NCBI GenBank assembly: GCA_017474845.1
Contig: JAFVGS010000024.1
Location: 1-57,634, forward strand
Reading direction: 5' to 3'
DNA from: Prevotella sp.
GTDB taxonomy: Bacteria > Bacteroidota > Bacteroidia > Bacteroidales > Bacteroidaceae
Length of the DNA: 57,634 nt
Of the stretch, positions 15,175 to 24,211 are shown in pieces. The translations under genes and the position numbers were made by a program. Numbering within the stretch: the stretch's first letter is position 1; every line of letters starts with the position of its first letter. The notes beneath the pieces were generated by a model, which saw only the letters and a program-made list of their open reading frames with translations, was not told the DNA's origin and ran no database searches.

Positions 15175-17856
15175 ATGTCAAAGAAAAGAATCTATGGTAC
15201 GATGCTGCTGCTCACAACGACGCTCTTCTCGGCAGCACAAACCGAAAAACGCGACTCGGTAGAGCTGCCCACCGTGCGCGTGGGTTACTCTAAAGGGAAC
15301 CAAAATACACTGGCAGGTGCTGTGGACCAGGTGACGGAGGCTCGCATGAACAAGGGTCTGATGACCTCGTCGCTCGACGCCCTGAGCGGTCAGGCGGCAG
15401 GTGTGCAGGTGACCAACGACGGCAACCAGGAGGCGATGGTCTCGGCCGTACGCGTACGTGGTACGACGTCGCTGACGGGTAACAACAACCCGCTGGTGAT
15501 CATCGACGGTGTGACTGCAGACCTCGACATCCTCTCAACCATCTACCCTGCCGACATCGAGAGCTTCACCATCCTTAAAGACGCCTCCGAGACGGCCCAG
15601 TACGGCAGCCGCGGTGCTGCGGGCGTCATCGAGGTAGCCACGAAGAAGGGCAAGAGCCAGAAGTTCCATATCTCCTACGACGGCAGCATCGGCTTCGAGA
15701 AGGTGTTCAAGCACACAGAGATGATGAATGCCGACGAGTACCGCCAAGCATGCCAACGCTACGGACGACCGTATATCGACATGGGCTATGACACAGACTT
15801 CCGCGAAACCATCGAGCGCACGGGATTCGTGCAGAACCACCATGTTGCCTTCGGCGGCGGTTCGGAGACGGCCAACTACCGTGCCTCGATAGGTATGATG
15901 GAACACAATACGGTGGTCAAGACCCAGAGCAACAAGAGCTACATCGCCAAGCTCGACATCACACAGCTGGCCTTCGACAACCGCCTGACGGTTGAGCTTG
16001 GCATGGTGGGTTCGCTGCACCGCATCTCCTACCCGCCCTTCAAGCAGAAACTGCTCTATTCGGCCGCCACCTTCAATCCCACTTACCCTGACACAAAGAA
16101 CGACTTGGGAGCATACGACCAGGTGACGGAAGCCCTTTGGATCAGCAACCCCCTGTCGCTGTTGGAGATGGTACAGGATGAGGACAACGGACACTTCAAT
16201 GTCCACCTGAAGGGAAAGGTTCTCCTCAGCAAGAACCTGACGCTGCGCGTCTTCGGATCCTATTCCTTCAACAACATTGACGATGCCCACTACTACCCCA
16301 CCAGCGTATGGAACAGGGGACAGGCCTACCGGCAGCACGAGAAGACCGAAGACATGCTGGGCAACATCTCGCTCACCTACATCCTCAACACCAGCCATTC
16401 TTCCCTGAACGTAATGGCACTGGCAGAGGCAGAGAATACAAAGAAGAAAGGATTCTATGTCACCTCGACCGGATTCACTACCGATGCCTTCGGCTACGAC
16501 AAACTCTCGGCAGGTGTGTCACGTCCCTGGGACGGCGCCGACTCCTACTACACCGACTCACACATGGAGTCGTTCATGGTGCGTGCCCAGTACACGCTCT
16601 TTGACAGATACACGCTGACTGCGAATGCACGTGCCGACGCCTCCTCGAAGTTCGGCAAGAACCACCGCTGGGGCTTCTTTCCCTCTGTCAGTGGCGCATG
16701 GGTCATCAGCAAGGAGTCGTGGATGAAGAAACAGAAGATCATCAACAACGCCAAGCTGCGTATAGGCTACGGCCTTTCAGGAAATCAGGCCGGTATCGAC
16801 TCCTACAACTCCTTGCAGCTCATACAGCCCAACGGTGTCGTTCCTGTGGATGGTACGCCTGCCGTGACCCTCGGCATCGTGCGTAACGCCAACCCCGACC
16901 TGAAATGGGAGATCAAGCGCACATTCAACATTGGCCTCGACCTCACTTTCTGGAACAACCGCATCGCCATTACCATTGACAATTACACCTCGAAGACCAC
17001 CGACATGCTTTATGTCTACGACGTGCCCGTGCCGCCATATACCTACGACAAGCTGCTGGCCAACCTGGGGTCGATGGAGAGCTACGGACTGGAAATCGGC
17101 TTCGGTATCACGCCCCTCAGGACCAAGGACGTGGATCTTGCCATCAACATGAACTGGACGTTTGAGCGCAACAAACTCCTCTCGCTCGACGGCTATTACA
17201 ACGGGCAGTACCTCACGGCACCCAGCGTGAAGGGCATCTCCGCACTCTGGGGTGCAGGCTTCCATGGCTCCAGCGACGTCTGCTATCAGATTGTAGGAGA
17301 ACAGATCGGTGTATTCTACCTGCCACACTGTAATGGACTCTCTGTGGATGAGGACGGCAGCAAATTCTACGACGTCGACGACGAAAAGCACATCTGCGGC
17401 CAGGCCACACCCAAGGCCATGATGGGTTCGAACATCGCCTTCCGCTACAAGCAGTGGGACATGACGATGCAGATCAACGGTGCCTTCGGACACAAGATCT
17501 TCAACGGCGATGCAATCACCTATAACAATGTGCTGTCGCTGTCGAACTATAACGTGGCCAAAGGAGCCGACATAGAGAACATCCAGGACCAGACCATCAG
17601 CGACTACTGGCTGGAATCTGGCGACTATGTGAACATCGACTACATCACCGTTGGCTGGAACATTCCCGTACGTTCGAAATACATCCAGGCACTCAGGCTC
17701 TCTGCCTCCGTCAACAACCTCGCCACCATCACTGGCTACAGCGGTGTAACGCCGAAGATCAATTCGAGCGTCATCAACGGCACACTCGGCATCGACGACA
17801 AGAACGTCTATCCGGTCTATCGTTCCTACACCATGGGACTGAGTGTCAAGTTTTAG
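15175..17856 (+). CDS. SusC/RagA-type TonB-dependent outer-membrane receptor
   Basis: The 893-residue protein imports large ligands across the outer membrane with a SusD-like lipoprotein and TonB energy. The signal peptide (MSKKRIYGTMLLLTTTLFSA) leads directly to a TonB-box-like segment and the plug domain. Plug motifs include VRVRGTTSLTGNNNPLVIID and SIETFTILKDA-like SFTILKDASETAQYGSRGAAG. The usual N-terminal carboxypeptidase-regulatory domain is absent. The beta-barrel ends RSYTMGLSVKF, with a terminal phenylalanine. The susD-like gene is downstream, after a palindromic repeat. The ligand cannot be told from sequence. No polysaccharide lyase or exported glycosidase is adjacent. Confidence 0.93.
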   Translation: MSKKRIYGTMLLLTTTLFSAAQTEKRDSVELPTVRVGYSKGNQNTLAGAVDQVTEARMNKGLMTSSLDALSGQAAGVQVTNDGNQEAMVSAVRVRGTTSLTGNNNPLVIIDGVTADLDILSTIYPADIESFTILKDASETAQYGSRGAAGVIEVATKKGKSQKFHISYDGSIGFEKVFKHTEMMNADEYRQACQRYGRPYIDMGYDTDFRETIERTGFVQNHHVAFGGGSETANYRASIGMMEHNTVVKTQSNKSYIAKLDITQLAFDNRLTVELGMVGSLHRISYPPFKQKLLYSAATFNPTYPDTKNDLGAYDQVTEALWISNPLSLLEMVQDEDNGHFNVHLKGKVLLSKNLTLRVFGSYSFNNIDDAHYYPTSVWNRGQAYRQHEKTEDMLGNISLTYILNTSHSSLNVMALAEAENTKKKGFYVTSTGFTTDAFGYDKLSAGVSRPWDGADSYYTDSHMESFMVRAQYTLFDRYTLTANARADASSKFGKNHRWGFFPSVSGAWVISKESWMKKQKIINNAKLRIGYGLSGNQAGIDSYNSLQLIQPNGVVPVDGTPAVTLGIVRNANPDLKWEIKRTFNIGLDLTFWNNRIAITIDNYTSKTTDMLYVYDVPVPPYTYDKLLANLGSMESYGLEIGFGITPLRTKDVDLAINMNWTFERNKLLSLDGYYNGQYLTAPSVKGISALWGAGFHGSSDVCYQIVGEQIGVFYLPHCNGLSVDEDGSKFYDVDDEKHICGQATPKAMMGSNIAFRYKQWDMTMQINGAFGHKIFNGDAITYNNVLSLSNYNVAKGADIENIQDQTISDYWLESGDYVNIDYITVGWNIPVRSKYIQALRLSASVNNLATITGYSGVTPKINSSVINGTLGIDDKNVYPVYRSYTMGLSVKF

Positions 17857-17904
17857 TTTATAATTTAAAGTTTAGTGACATGCAAAAAATAAGTTGGTAT
17901 AAAT

Positions 17905-17987
17905 CTCACCACAGAGACACGGAGAACACTGAGTCTTTTGCTGAGTCAGGAAGGAAAAACTCTGTGTACTCAGTGCCTCTGTGGTGA
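17905..17987. repeat. CACAGAG palindrome in the susC-susD gap
   Basis: CACCACAGAGACACGGAG and ACACTGAG on the left are mirrored by CTCAGTGCCTCTGTGGTG on the right. The 83-base hairpin lies 48 bases after the susC stop. A hairpin here could set the ratio of SusC to SusD. Confidence 0.8.
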
Positions 17988-18053
17988 ATATCATTCGTGT
18001 CAAGTATTAGATTACAGTTTATGGTTTACAGTTTACAGATGATTACTATACAG

Positions 18054-19694
18054 ATGAAGAAAGTAGCGATGAGAGTATTTTCTTACCTCTTACCTCTTAC
18101 TTCTTGCCTCTTATATTCATGCAGTCTCGATGAGCACCCGCGGGACCAGATTGCAGAGGAAGAAGCCTTCAGCAACCCTGAGGCCCTCTTCCGCAACACC
18201 GTCGCCACCTTATATAATTATATAGGCGGGAATGATGACGGGCAGGGGCTTCAGGGCACCTGCCGAGGCATCTACGACCTGCAGACCTTCGGCTCCGACG
18301 AAGCCATGATTCCCACACGTGGCATCGACTGGTACGACGGTGAGATCTGGCAGGACATGTATCGTCACTCCTGGACGCCGGGACATCCCATGCTGAAGAA
18401 TTCCTGGCTGTACCTCTATAAGGTCATCACCCTCTGCAACCGCTCCATCGAACAGCTCGATGCCCACAGCCATCTGCTCAACGCTTCCGAGTTGATCTCC
18501 TACAAGGCAGAGGTGCGCAGCATCAGAGCCATCTGCTACTGGTATCTGCTCGACCTCTTCGCACGCGTGCCCATCATCACTTCGACCGGCAAATCCATCA
18601 ATCAGATACAACAGGCGGAGCGCAGTCAGGTGTTCGACTTCGTGGTGAGCGAACTGATGGAGTCCTGGCCCCACCTCTCTTCAGAGAACAGCGTTGCCCC
18701 CGGAGACTCTTACGCACGTGTCACCCAACCCGTGGCCATATTCGTACTCGCCAAACTGATGCTCAACGCCGAGGTCTATGCCGATGATGACTGGACAGAC
18801 TCCGACCGTCCTGACGGCAGCAAGATGCAGTTCAACATCGACGGACAGGCGATGAATGCCTGGGAGGCAACCATCCACTACTGCGACATCCTGGATGATG
18901 AATTCGGATTCAAACTGGCGGAAACGTACCGCGATAACTTCGCCGTACACAACGAGAACTCACCTGAGAACATCTGGACTATCCCCATGGACAAGGACCT
19001 CTACTACAACGAAATGCAGTATATGTACCGCTCCTGGCACTATCGCCATGCTGCCGCCTATGGATTCACCGGCGAAAATGGCACCTGCGCCACACTGAAG
19101 ACACTCCAGGTATTTGGCTACGGTTCGGAGGAGCAGGACGAGCGCTTCAACTTCAACTACTGGGCTGATGAGGTCTACGACTATAATGGCGACCTCGTGT
19201 TAGACCGTTCTGGGAATGTACTCACCTACTACCCGTGGGAAGTGCAGCTCTACCTCGGCGGCAGTCCTTATGTCGAAACGGCTGGTGCCCGTATGAAGAA
19301 ATACGAGGTGGACAAGAACGCCACGAAAGACGGCAAGCTGATGAACAACGACATCGTGCTCTTCCGTTTTGCCGATGCACTGCTGATGCGGGCAGAGGCC
19401 AATTTGCGCAATGGTGAGGACGGACAGGCAGACTTCGATGCCGTGCGTTGTCGCGCCTGGATGAATGAGAGGCAGATCAGTCTGGAGGCACTGCTCGACG
19501 AGCGTCTGCTCGAACTCTGCTGGGAGGGCTGGCGGCGTCAGGACCTGATACGCTTCGGACAATATGAGAGTCTTTTCCAAGGCGATGCCTATGACCAAAA
19601 AGTGGACGAGACAGACCATCACACCACCGTCTTCCCCATCCCCGGAGACATCATCACCCTCAATCCGATCCTCACACAAAACAAAGGATATTGA
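18054..19694 (+). CDS. SusD/RagB-type surface lipoprotein
   Basis: The 546-residue protein is the lid partner of the upstream SusC-like receptor. A lipobox (LLYSC) is followed by SLDEHPRDQIAEEEAFSNPEAL. SusD-family motifs include the N-terminal TPR-like helices (VRSIRAICYWYLLDLFARVPI) and the C-terminal block ALLDERLLELCWEGWRRQDLIRFG. Start choice is uncertain: I use the ATG of MKKVAMRV, but MRV (18069) also gives a signal peptide. Upstream frame extension to a GTG would add 19 residues encoded by a repeat. The hydrophobic core of the signal peptide is encoded by a TTACCTCT phrase repeat (18081-18114). Confidence 0.92.
   Translation: MKKVAMRVFSYLLPLTSCLLYSCSLDEHPRDQIAEEEAFSNPEALFRNTVATLYNYIGGNDDGQGLQGTCRGIYDLQTFGSDEAMIPTRGIDWYDGEIWQDMYRHSWTPGHPMLKNSWLYLYKVITLCNRSIEQLDAHSHLLNASELISYKAEVRSIRAICYWYLLDLFARVPIITSTGKSINQIQQAERSQVFDFVVSELMESWPHLSSENSVAPGDSYARVTQPVAIFVLAKLMLNAEVYADDDWTDSDRPDGSKMQFNIDGQAMNAWEATIHYCDILDDEFGFKLAETYRDNFAVHNENSPENIWTIPMDKDLYYNEMQYMYRSWHYRHAAAYGFTGENGTCATLKTLQVFGYGSEEQDERFNFNYWADEVYDYNGDLVLDRSGNVLTYYPWEVQLYLGGSPYVETAGARMKKYEVDKNATKDGKLMNNDIVLFRFADALLMRAEANLRNGEDGQADFDAVRCRAWMNERQISLEALLDERLLELCWEGWRRQDLIRFGQYESLFQGDAYDQKVDETDHHTTVFPIPGDIITLNPILTQNKGY
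18081..18114. repeat. CTTACCTCT phrase repeat inside the susD signal peptide
   Basis: The phrases TCTTACCTCT, TACCTCTTAC and TTCTTGCCTCTTA follow each other and encode FSYLLPLTSCLLY, the hydrophobic core of the lipoprotein signal. From memory, such phrases are common between genes in Bacteroidetes. Confidence 0.65.
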
Positions 19695-19699
19695 GGTAA

Positions 19700-21838
19700 T
19701 CAGTCGCAAATGCGCGTGCCGCTCTTGCCTACCAATATCATAATGGAACGACCGCCCACGAGCACCTCACCCTGATTCTCTACGAGGGGTTCCTCACCCG
19801 GTTCGCAGATATCATTGGGAGGAGCCATCTCAGTGTTGGCAAACACATGCCATTTGTATTCCTCCGGCAACTGCGGCAGTTCGAAGCCATGCATCTCCCA
19901 GTGCATGTTCATGGCCACATAGATGAAGTCGTCAGGGGTATCGCCATCGTCGGCATAATGTCCGTTTAGCATGAATGCCAACGTCAGGTTGTTATAGCCG
20001 GTCCACGGCTGCCAGGCTTTGACGCCATGCCATGAGAAGTCGGGATAGCCCAGATTGCGATAATCATTGTGACTGAGATGTTCGTCGTAGCGCAGCACCT
20101 TGTGCATCCTGCGGAACTTGATGATTTTCTTGAAGAAGTTGAAGAGGTCGGCATTCTTCTCCAGGCTATTCCAGTCGAGCCAAGCAATCTTGTTGTCCTG
20201 ACAGTAGGCGTTGTTGTTACCCCACTGCGTGTTGCCCATCTCGTCGCCCGAGAGTACCATGGGAATGCCTTGGCTGGTCATCAGCATCGTGACGGCATTC
20301 TTGATCTGCTTGTGGCGCAGGTTGTTGACGCTCTCATCTTCGCACTCACCTTCCCAGCCGCAGTTCCAGCTGTTGTTGCGGTCCTCACCGTCGCGGTTGT
20401 CCTCGCCATTGGCCTCGTTGTGCTTGCCGTTGTACGACACGAGGTCCATCATCGTAAAGCCGTCATGGGCGGTGATGAAGTTCACGCTGGCCTTGATGCC
20501 GCGGTTCTGTGAGGCATAGAGGTCGGGAGAGCCGATAATACGCTCCTTCACATCGTCGAGTACTTGCTCGTCGCTCTTCAGGAAACGCCGCATGGCATCG
20601 CGGAACTTTCCGTTCCATTCTGCCCAGCGTCCCCATGAGGGGAACGATCCCACTTGATACAGGCCGCCGGCATCCCAAGCCTCGGCAATCAGCTTGGTCT
20701 TACCGAGTATCGGGTCGTGAGCCAGTGACTCCAGCAGCGGAGGATTCGACATCGGATTACCATTCTGGTCACGTCCGAGGATCGCGGCAAGATCAAAGCG
20801 GAAACCATCCACATGATAGTCAGTCACCCAATAGCGCAGACTTTCTACAATCATATCGCGCACATTGGGATTATTGCAGTTCAGCGTGTTACCACAACCG
20901 CTGAAGTTGAAGTAGTAGCCATCCTGAGTCAGCATGTAGTAGGTCTTGTTGTCGATACCCCTGTAGGAGATGTACGGTCCGTTTTCGTTACCTTCTGCAG
21001 TATGGTTAAACACGACATCAAGGATGACCTCTATGCCGTTGGCATGCAACTGCTTGACCAGGTTCTTCAACTCGTCCACCTGCATGGAGAACTTACCCGT
21101 GGAGGCGTATGCAGCCTTGGGAGCGAAGAAGCCCACATTGCTATACCCCCAAAGGTTATAAAGCATGTGCCCGTCAACAGGCGAAGGCCGGTGGTTCTCA
21201 AACTCGTCGAACTCATGAATGGGCATCAGCTCCACACAGTTCACGCCCAGCTCCTTCAGATAGGGGATTTTTTCCGCAATACCGGCAAACGTGCCAGGAT
21301 GCTTCACGCCTGAGGCAGCACCACAGGTGAAGTTACGCACATGCATCTCGTAGATCACAAGATCGTTGACAGGGGTTTCCAAAGGAAGGTCATTCCCCCA
21401 GTCAAAGTCATCGAAGACCACGCGCGAACGATACTGGTACTTGTTGTTCCAGTCGGGCTGCTTGCCCCACACGTCACGGCCCACGATGAGTTTCGAGTAG
21501 GGATCCATGAGTATCTTCGTCTTGTCGAACCGATGCCCCTGCTGTGGATCGAAGGGACCGTCCATGCGGAAACCGTATTCAATGTTCTCATAGTTGAGGT
21601 CGAACACCATCATCGAGAATACATTGCCTAAACGAAACTCCCTGAAGAAGGGGATCTCCACAAAGGGTTCCTCCTCACGGTTGTGGAAGAGCACCAGTGT
21701 ACAGTCTGTGGCATAACGGGAGTATATGGAGAAGTTCACCGCATTACCGATGACCATAGCCCCAAAGGGATACGGCCGGCCTGTACGCAGCTTCAGCCCC
21801 TGATACTCATGAGTCGGAAATAAGTCTACTCTTTGCAT
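19700..21838 (-). CDS. glgX: Glycogen debranching enzyme, GH13 isoamylase/GlgX type
   Basis: The 712-residue protein hydrolyses alpha-1,6 branches in glycogen or starch. An N-terminal CBM48-like domain (about 1-150) precedes a GH13 barrel. The four conserved regions are visible: DVVFNHTAEG, DGFRFDLAAIL with the nucleophile aspartate, LIAEAWD with the acid/base glutamate, and FITAHDGFTMMD. No signal peptide is seen, so it should be cytoplasmic and act in glycogen turnover. Its gene converges on susD with only five bases between the stop codons. GlgX and TreX-like names are both possible. Confidence 0.92.
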   Translation of the reverse strand: MQRVDLFPTHEYQGLKLRTGRPYPFGAMVIGNAVNFSIYSRYATDCTLVLFHNREEEPFVEIPFFREFRLGNVFSMMVFDLNYENIEYGFRMDGPFDPQQGHRFDKTKILMDPYSKLIVGRDVWGKQPDWNNKYQYRSRVVFDDFDWGNDLPLETPVNDLVIYEMHVRNFTCGAASGVKHPGTFAGIAEKIPYLKELGVNCVELMPIHEFDEFENHRPSPVDGHMLYNLWGYSNVGFFAPKAAYASTGKFSMQVDELKNLVKQLHANGIEVILDVVFNHTAEGNENGPYISYRGIDNKTYYMLTQDGYYFNFSGCGNTLNCNNPNVRDMIVESLRYWVTDYHVDGFRFDLAAILGRDQNGNPMSNPPLLESLAHDPILGKTKLIAEAWDAGGLYQVGSFPSWGRWAEWNGKFRDAMRRFLKSDEQVLDDVKERIIGSPDLYASQNRGIKASVNFITAHDGFTMMDLVSYNGKHNEANGEDNRDGEDRNNSWNCGWEGECEDESVNNLRHKQIKNAVTMLMTSQGIPMVLSGDEMGNTQWGNNNAYCQDNKIAWLDWNSLEKNADLFNFFKKIIKFRRMHKVLRYDEHLSHNDYRNLGYPDFSWHGVKAWQPWTGYNNLTLAFMLNGHYADDGDTPDDFIYVAMNMHWEMHGFELPQLPEEYKWHVFANTEMAPPNDICEPGEEPLVENQGEVLVGGRSIMILVGKSGTRICD

Positions 21839-21914
21839 GAATCTCTAATCTTTTATTGTTGTTGGTACACGTTATCTTTTTTCCTGTTATTTCTGGTTCT
21901 GCTGGATGACACAG

Positions 21915-22513
21915 TCAACGAGCGTCATTCCACAGGCCAGGCAGCGAGAGGTCGGCTACGAGGCGGCTGTCGGCCAGCGACTTCATCCATTGGCTGTTGT
22001 CCACGTCCATGGGCTTGTAGTCGTTGACGTTGTATTTGGTTTTATCACTGCCGCCATTCAGATCTACTATACTGGTCAGCATCGTCATGGCACCGCAAAT
22101 CAGGAGGCTTTGGCTACGGCTTGCACCTCGGAGCTGTTGTCGCCATAGAGGTCCTTGGCAGCCTGGAGGTGGCAGAGGCGGATATCTGCATACTGTGACT
22201 GGCTGGTGGCATACTGGACACGACCGTCTCTGACGTGCAGCAGCACCTGTGAATATTCCACCTCGACGCCGCCGACGTACTGGCGATATTCTATGCGTTC
22301 CATACCGATATTGTCGGTCTGACGGCTCACCTCGCGCCACTCTGTATCCTCGGGCAGTGCAAACCACTGGTCAAAGAGTGCGGAAGCAGCCTTCACCATC
22401 GGCTGAACGTCGCTGAATGTCTTGAAGAAATGGCCCTCACGCAGTTGCAGGGCATGCACGGTGATGGCACACATCATCATCAGTGCTACAAACAACAGTT
22501 TCTTTGTATTCAT
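21915..22513 (-). pseudogene. Decayed chimeric gene: FTP-like propeptide plus PI-PLC-like start
   Basis: The first frame (22513 down to 22100) encodes a signal peptide and a segment like the FTP propeptide domain of M4/M36 peptidases (MERIEYRQYVGGVEVEYSQV). It ends at a TGA. In another frame the sequence continues with DVDNSQWMKSLADSRLVADL and SLPGLWNDA, which resembles the start of PI-specific phospholipase C domains (normally W..SELSIPGTHDS). It stops at once. The piece looks like two gene remnants joined by a deletion. Family matches are remembered patterns, not searches. Confidence 0.6.
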
Positions 22514-22589
22514 TGTTTTTATATATGTCGCTGCAAAAATACTGATTTTTCTCGAAACACCCTTGATTTTTACATTATTTATTATTCAT

Positions 22590-22655
22590 TGATACAGAGG
22601 GGACGGTTCTTTTGTTACATCGCGCGATATAACAAAAGAACCGTCCCCTGTATCA
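22590..22655. repeat. REP-like palindrome (GGGGACGGTTCTTTTGTTA)
   Basis: Arms at 22599-22617 and 22630-22648 are perfect 19-base inverted copies around the 12-base loop CATCGCGCGATA. The match extends weakly into GATACAG / CTGTATC. The motif resembles palindromes mobilised by RAYT (Y1 TnpA-REP) transposases in other bacteria. No such transposase is in the window. Confidence 0.8.
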
Positions 22656-22764
22656 TGACCTCGATTAGAGACCGATTAACTTCTGAAAGTAAAAAATTAG
22701 TTAAGGTTTCGTCTCTCAAAAGCAAAAAACAGATTAAATATTTGTTTTTCTAAAGCAAAATGCG

Positions 22765-22772
22765 TAAATTTG
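22765..22772 (+). promoter_or_regulatory. -7 element for the DUF4143 ATPase gene
   Basis: TAAATTTG lies 26 bases before the start codon. Confidence 0.5.
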
Positions 22773-22797
22773 CCGCAGTTTTAAAAAGAATAAGACA

Positions 22798-23991
22798 ATG
22801 GACAGACTGTTTAAGACTTATGGCCGACTGCTGGCTGAAACCAATTTGCGTTTTACCCGTTATCTCTATGAAAAGATAAACTGGGACAATAGGCTAATCG
22901 TCATTAAAGGTGCCAAAGGTGTAGGTAAAACCACTATGATCTTGCAGCATATTCTGCGCAGTTTTGAAGATAAAGAAAAAGCGCTCTATGTCTCATTAGA
23001 CCATATTTGGTTTGCCAATCATTCTGTGCTTGACTTGGCAGAATACTTCTATACGCATGGTGGGACGCATCTCTTCTTAGACGAGGGACACAAATATAAA
23101 GGATGGCAGCAAGAGGTAAAAAACATCTACGATGCCTATCCGGGAATGCACATCGTTGTGACTGGTTCCTCCATGTTAAAGTTAGAAGAGTCACTGATGG
23201 GAGACCTCTCACGCCGTCATCGGCAATATACTTTAGAGGGGCTCTCCTTCAGAGAATATCTGCTTTTGGAACAGGTGGCGGAACTACCAGTCCTGACTTT
23301 GGAACAGATACTCTCTAATCATTTTATGGAGGCGTCTCAGATCACTTCGAAGGTGAAGGTCCTTTCCTATTTCGAGAAATACCTTATTGCAGGCTATTAT
23401 CCGTTTTACAAGGAGGAAGGAGACGGTTTTGCCGACCGCTTACAGCAAGTCATCGATACTATTGTCACTTCTGAAATACCATCTGTTGCCAACATAGAAT
23501 ACGACTCCGTATATAAAGCAAAGCAATTGTTGGCAATATTGGCTGAAACATCTCCTTATACGCTGAACATTTCATCATTATGCACCGCGCTTCAGTCTTC
23601 AAGAAACAATGTATTGAAACTCATTGACCTGATGGATAAGGCCGCCTTAATCCGTCGTCTCTATGCAGCATCTGAGGGAATGAATATTCTGACAAAACCC
23701 GAGAAGATACTTTTCAACAACACGAATCTGATGTATGCCCTATCCCCTCAAGTTGAGGCAGGAACTAAGCGTGAGACATATCTTGCTTCACAATTAAGTG
23801 TCGGACATCAGTTGCACATGCCCGTCCAAGGTGACTTGGTGGTTGACGGGAAGTGGCTCTTTGAGGTCGGAGGGAAAAGCAAGGGCTTCTCACAAATCAA
23901 GAATATAGAGGACAGCTTTGTGGTAAGTGACAGCATTGACATCGGTCATGGTGACAAGATTCCCCTCTGGCTGTTTGGCTTGCTATATTGA
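22798..23991 (+). CDS. AAA-family ATPase with DUF4143 domain
   Basis: The 397-residue protein has a Walker A motif GAKGVGKT (38-45), a Walker B motif HLFLDEGH (about 91-98) and a sensor-like GSSMLKLEES. The C-terminal DUF4143 part resembles a restriction-endonuclease fold, with the segment LVVDGKWLFEVGGKSKG. The family is widespread in accessory DNA of Bacteroidetes and its role is unknown; defence or nuclease regulation has been suggested. It lies between two REP-like palindromes, next to the HU-like gene, and its base composition looks more AT-rich than the flanking housekeeping genes. Confidence 0.85.
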   Translation: MDRLFKTYGRLLAETNLRFTRYLYEKINWDNRLIVIKGAKGVGKTTMILQHILRSFEDKEKALYVSLDHIWFANHSVLDLAEYFYTHGGTHLFLDEGHKYKGWQQEVKNIYDAYPGMHIVVTGSSMLKLEESLMGDLSRRHRQYTLEGLSFREYLLLEQVAELPVLTLEQILSNHFMEASQITSKVKVLSYFEKYLIAGYYPFYKEEGDGFADRLQQVIDTIVTSEIPSVANIEYDSVYKAKQLLAILAETSPYTLNISSLCTALQSSRNNVLKLIDLMDKAALIRRLYAASEGMNILTKPEKILFNNTNLMYALSPQVEAGTKRETYLASQLSVGHQLHMPVQGDLVVDGKWLFEVGGKSKGFSQIKNIEDSFVVSDSIDIGHGDKIPLWLFGLLY

Positions 23992-24070
23992 ACCCAAATC
24001 GGTCGTTAGGGCTGTCTTGAGGTATTTCTCAATAATCCAAAAAAAAATTGTTTGGTTGGAGGAATTTGCT

Positions 24071-24078
24071 TACCTTTG
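24071..24078 (+). promoter_or_regulatory. -7 element for the HU-like gene
   Basis: TACCTTTG is preceded by TTTGGTTG, about 20 bases upstream, as a -33 element. Its predicted transcript start falls at the edge of the 21-base repeats. Confidence 0.65.
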
Positions 24079-24091
24079 CAACCGGATAATA

Positions 24092-24151
24092 TTTCAAGAC
24101 CTGAAATATTTATTCCAAGGCCTGAAATTTATATTCCAAGGCCTGAAATAT
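24092..24151. repeat. Three 21-base-spaced CCAAGGCCTGAAAT repeats
   Basis: The pattern TCAAGACCTGAAAT / CCAAGGCCTGAAAT recurs at 24094, 24115 and 24136, exactly 21 bases apart, or two turns of B-DNA. A weaker CCTGA follows at 24158. Each unit has a partial dyad (TTTCA..TGAAA). They fall in the leader of the HU-like gene and could be operator sites, perhaps for the protein itself. Confidence 0.8.
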
Positions 24152-24211
24152 TAAACGCCTGATATAGGAGTAAAAAATAGCACTAAGCACAAGAAAATAA
24201 AGATAGCGATT

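Noticed and set aside
17997-18053. N-terminal extension of the SusD-like protein from a GTG
   Set aside because: It would precede and spoil the lipoprotein signal and is made of TTACAGTTTA phrases.
15175-21838. A complete polysaccharide utilisation locus
   Set aside because: There are SusC and SusD but no exported glycosidase or regulator. The debranching enzyme is cytoplasmic and on the other strand.
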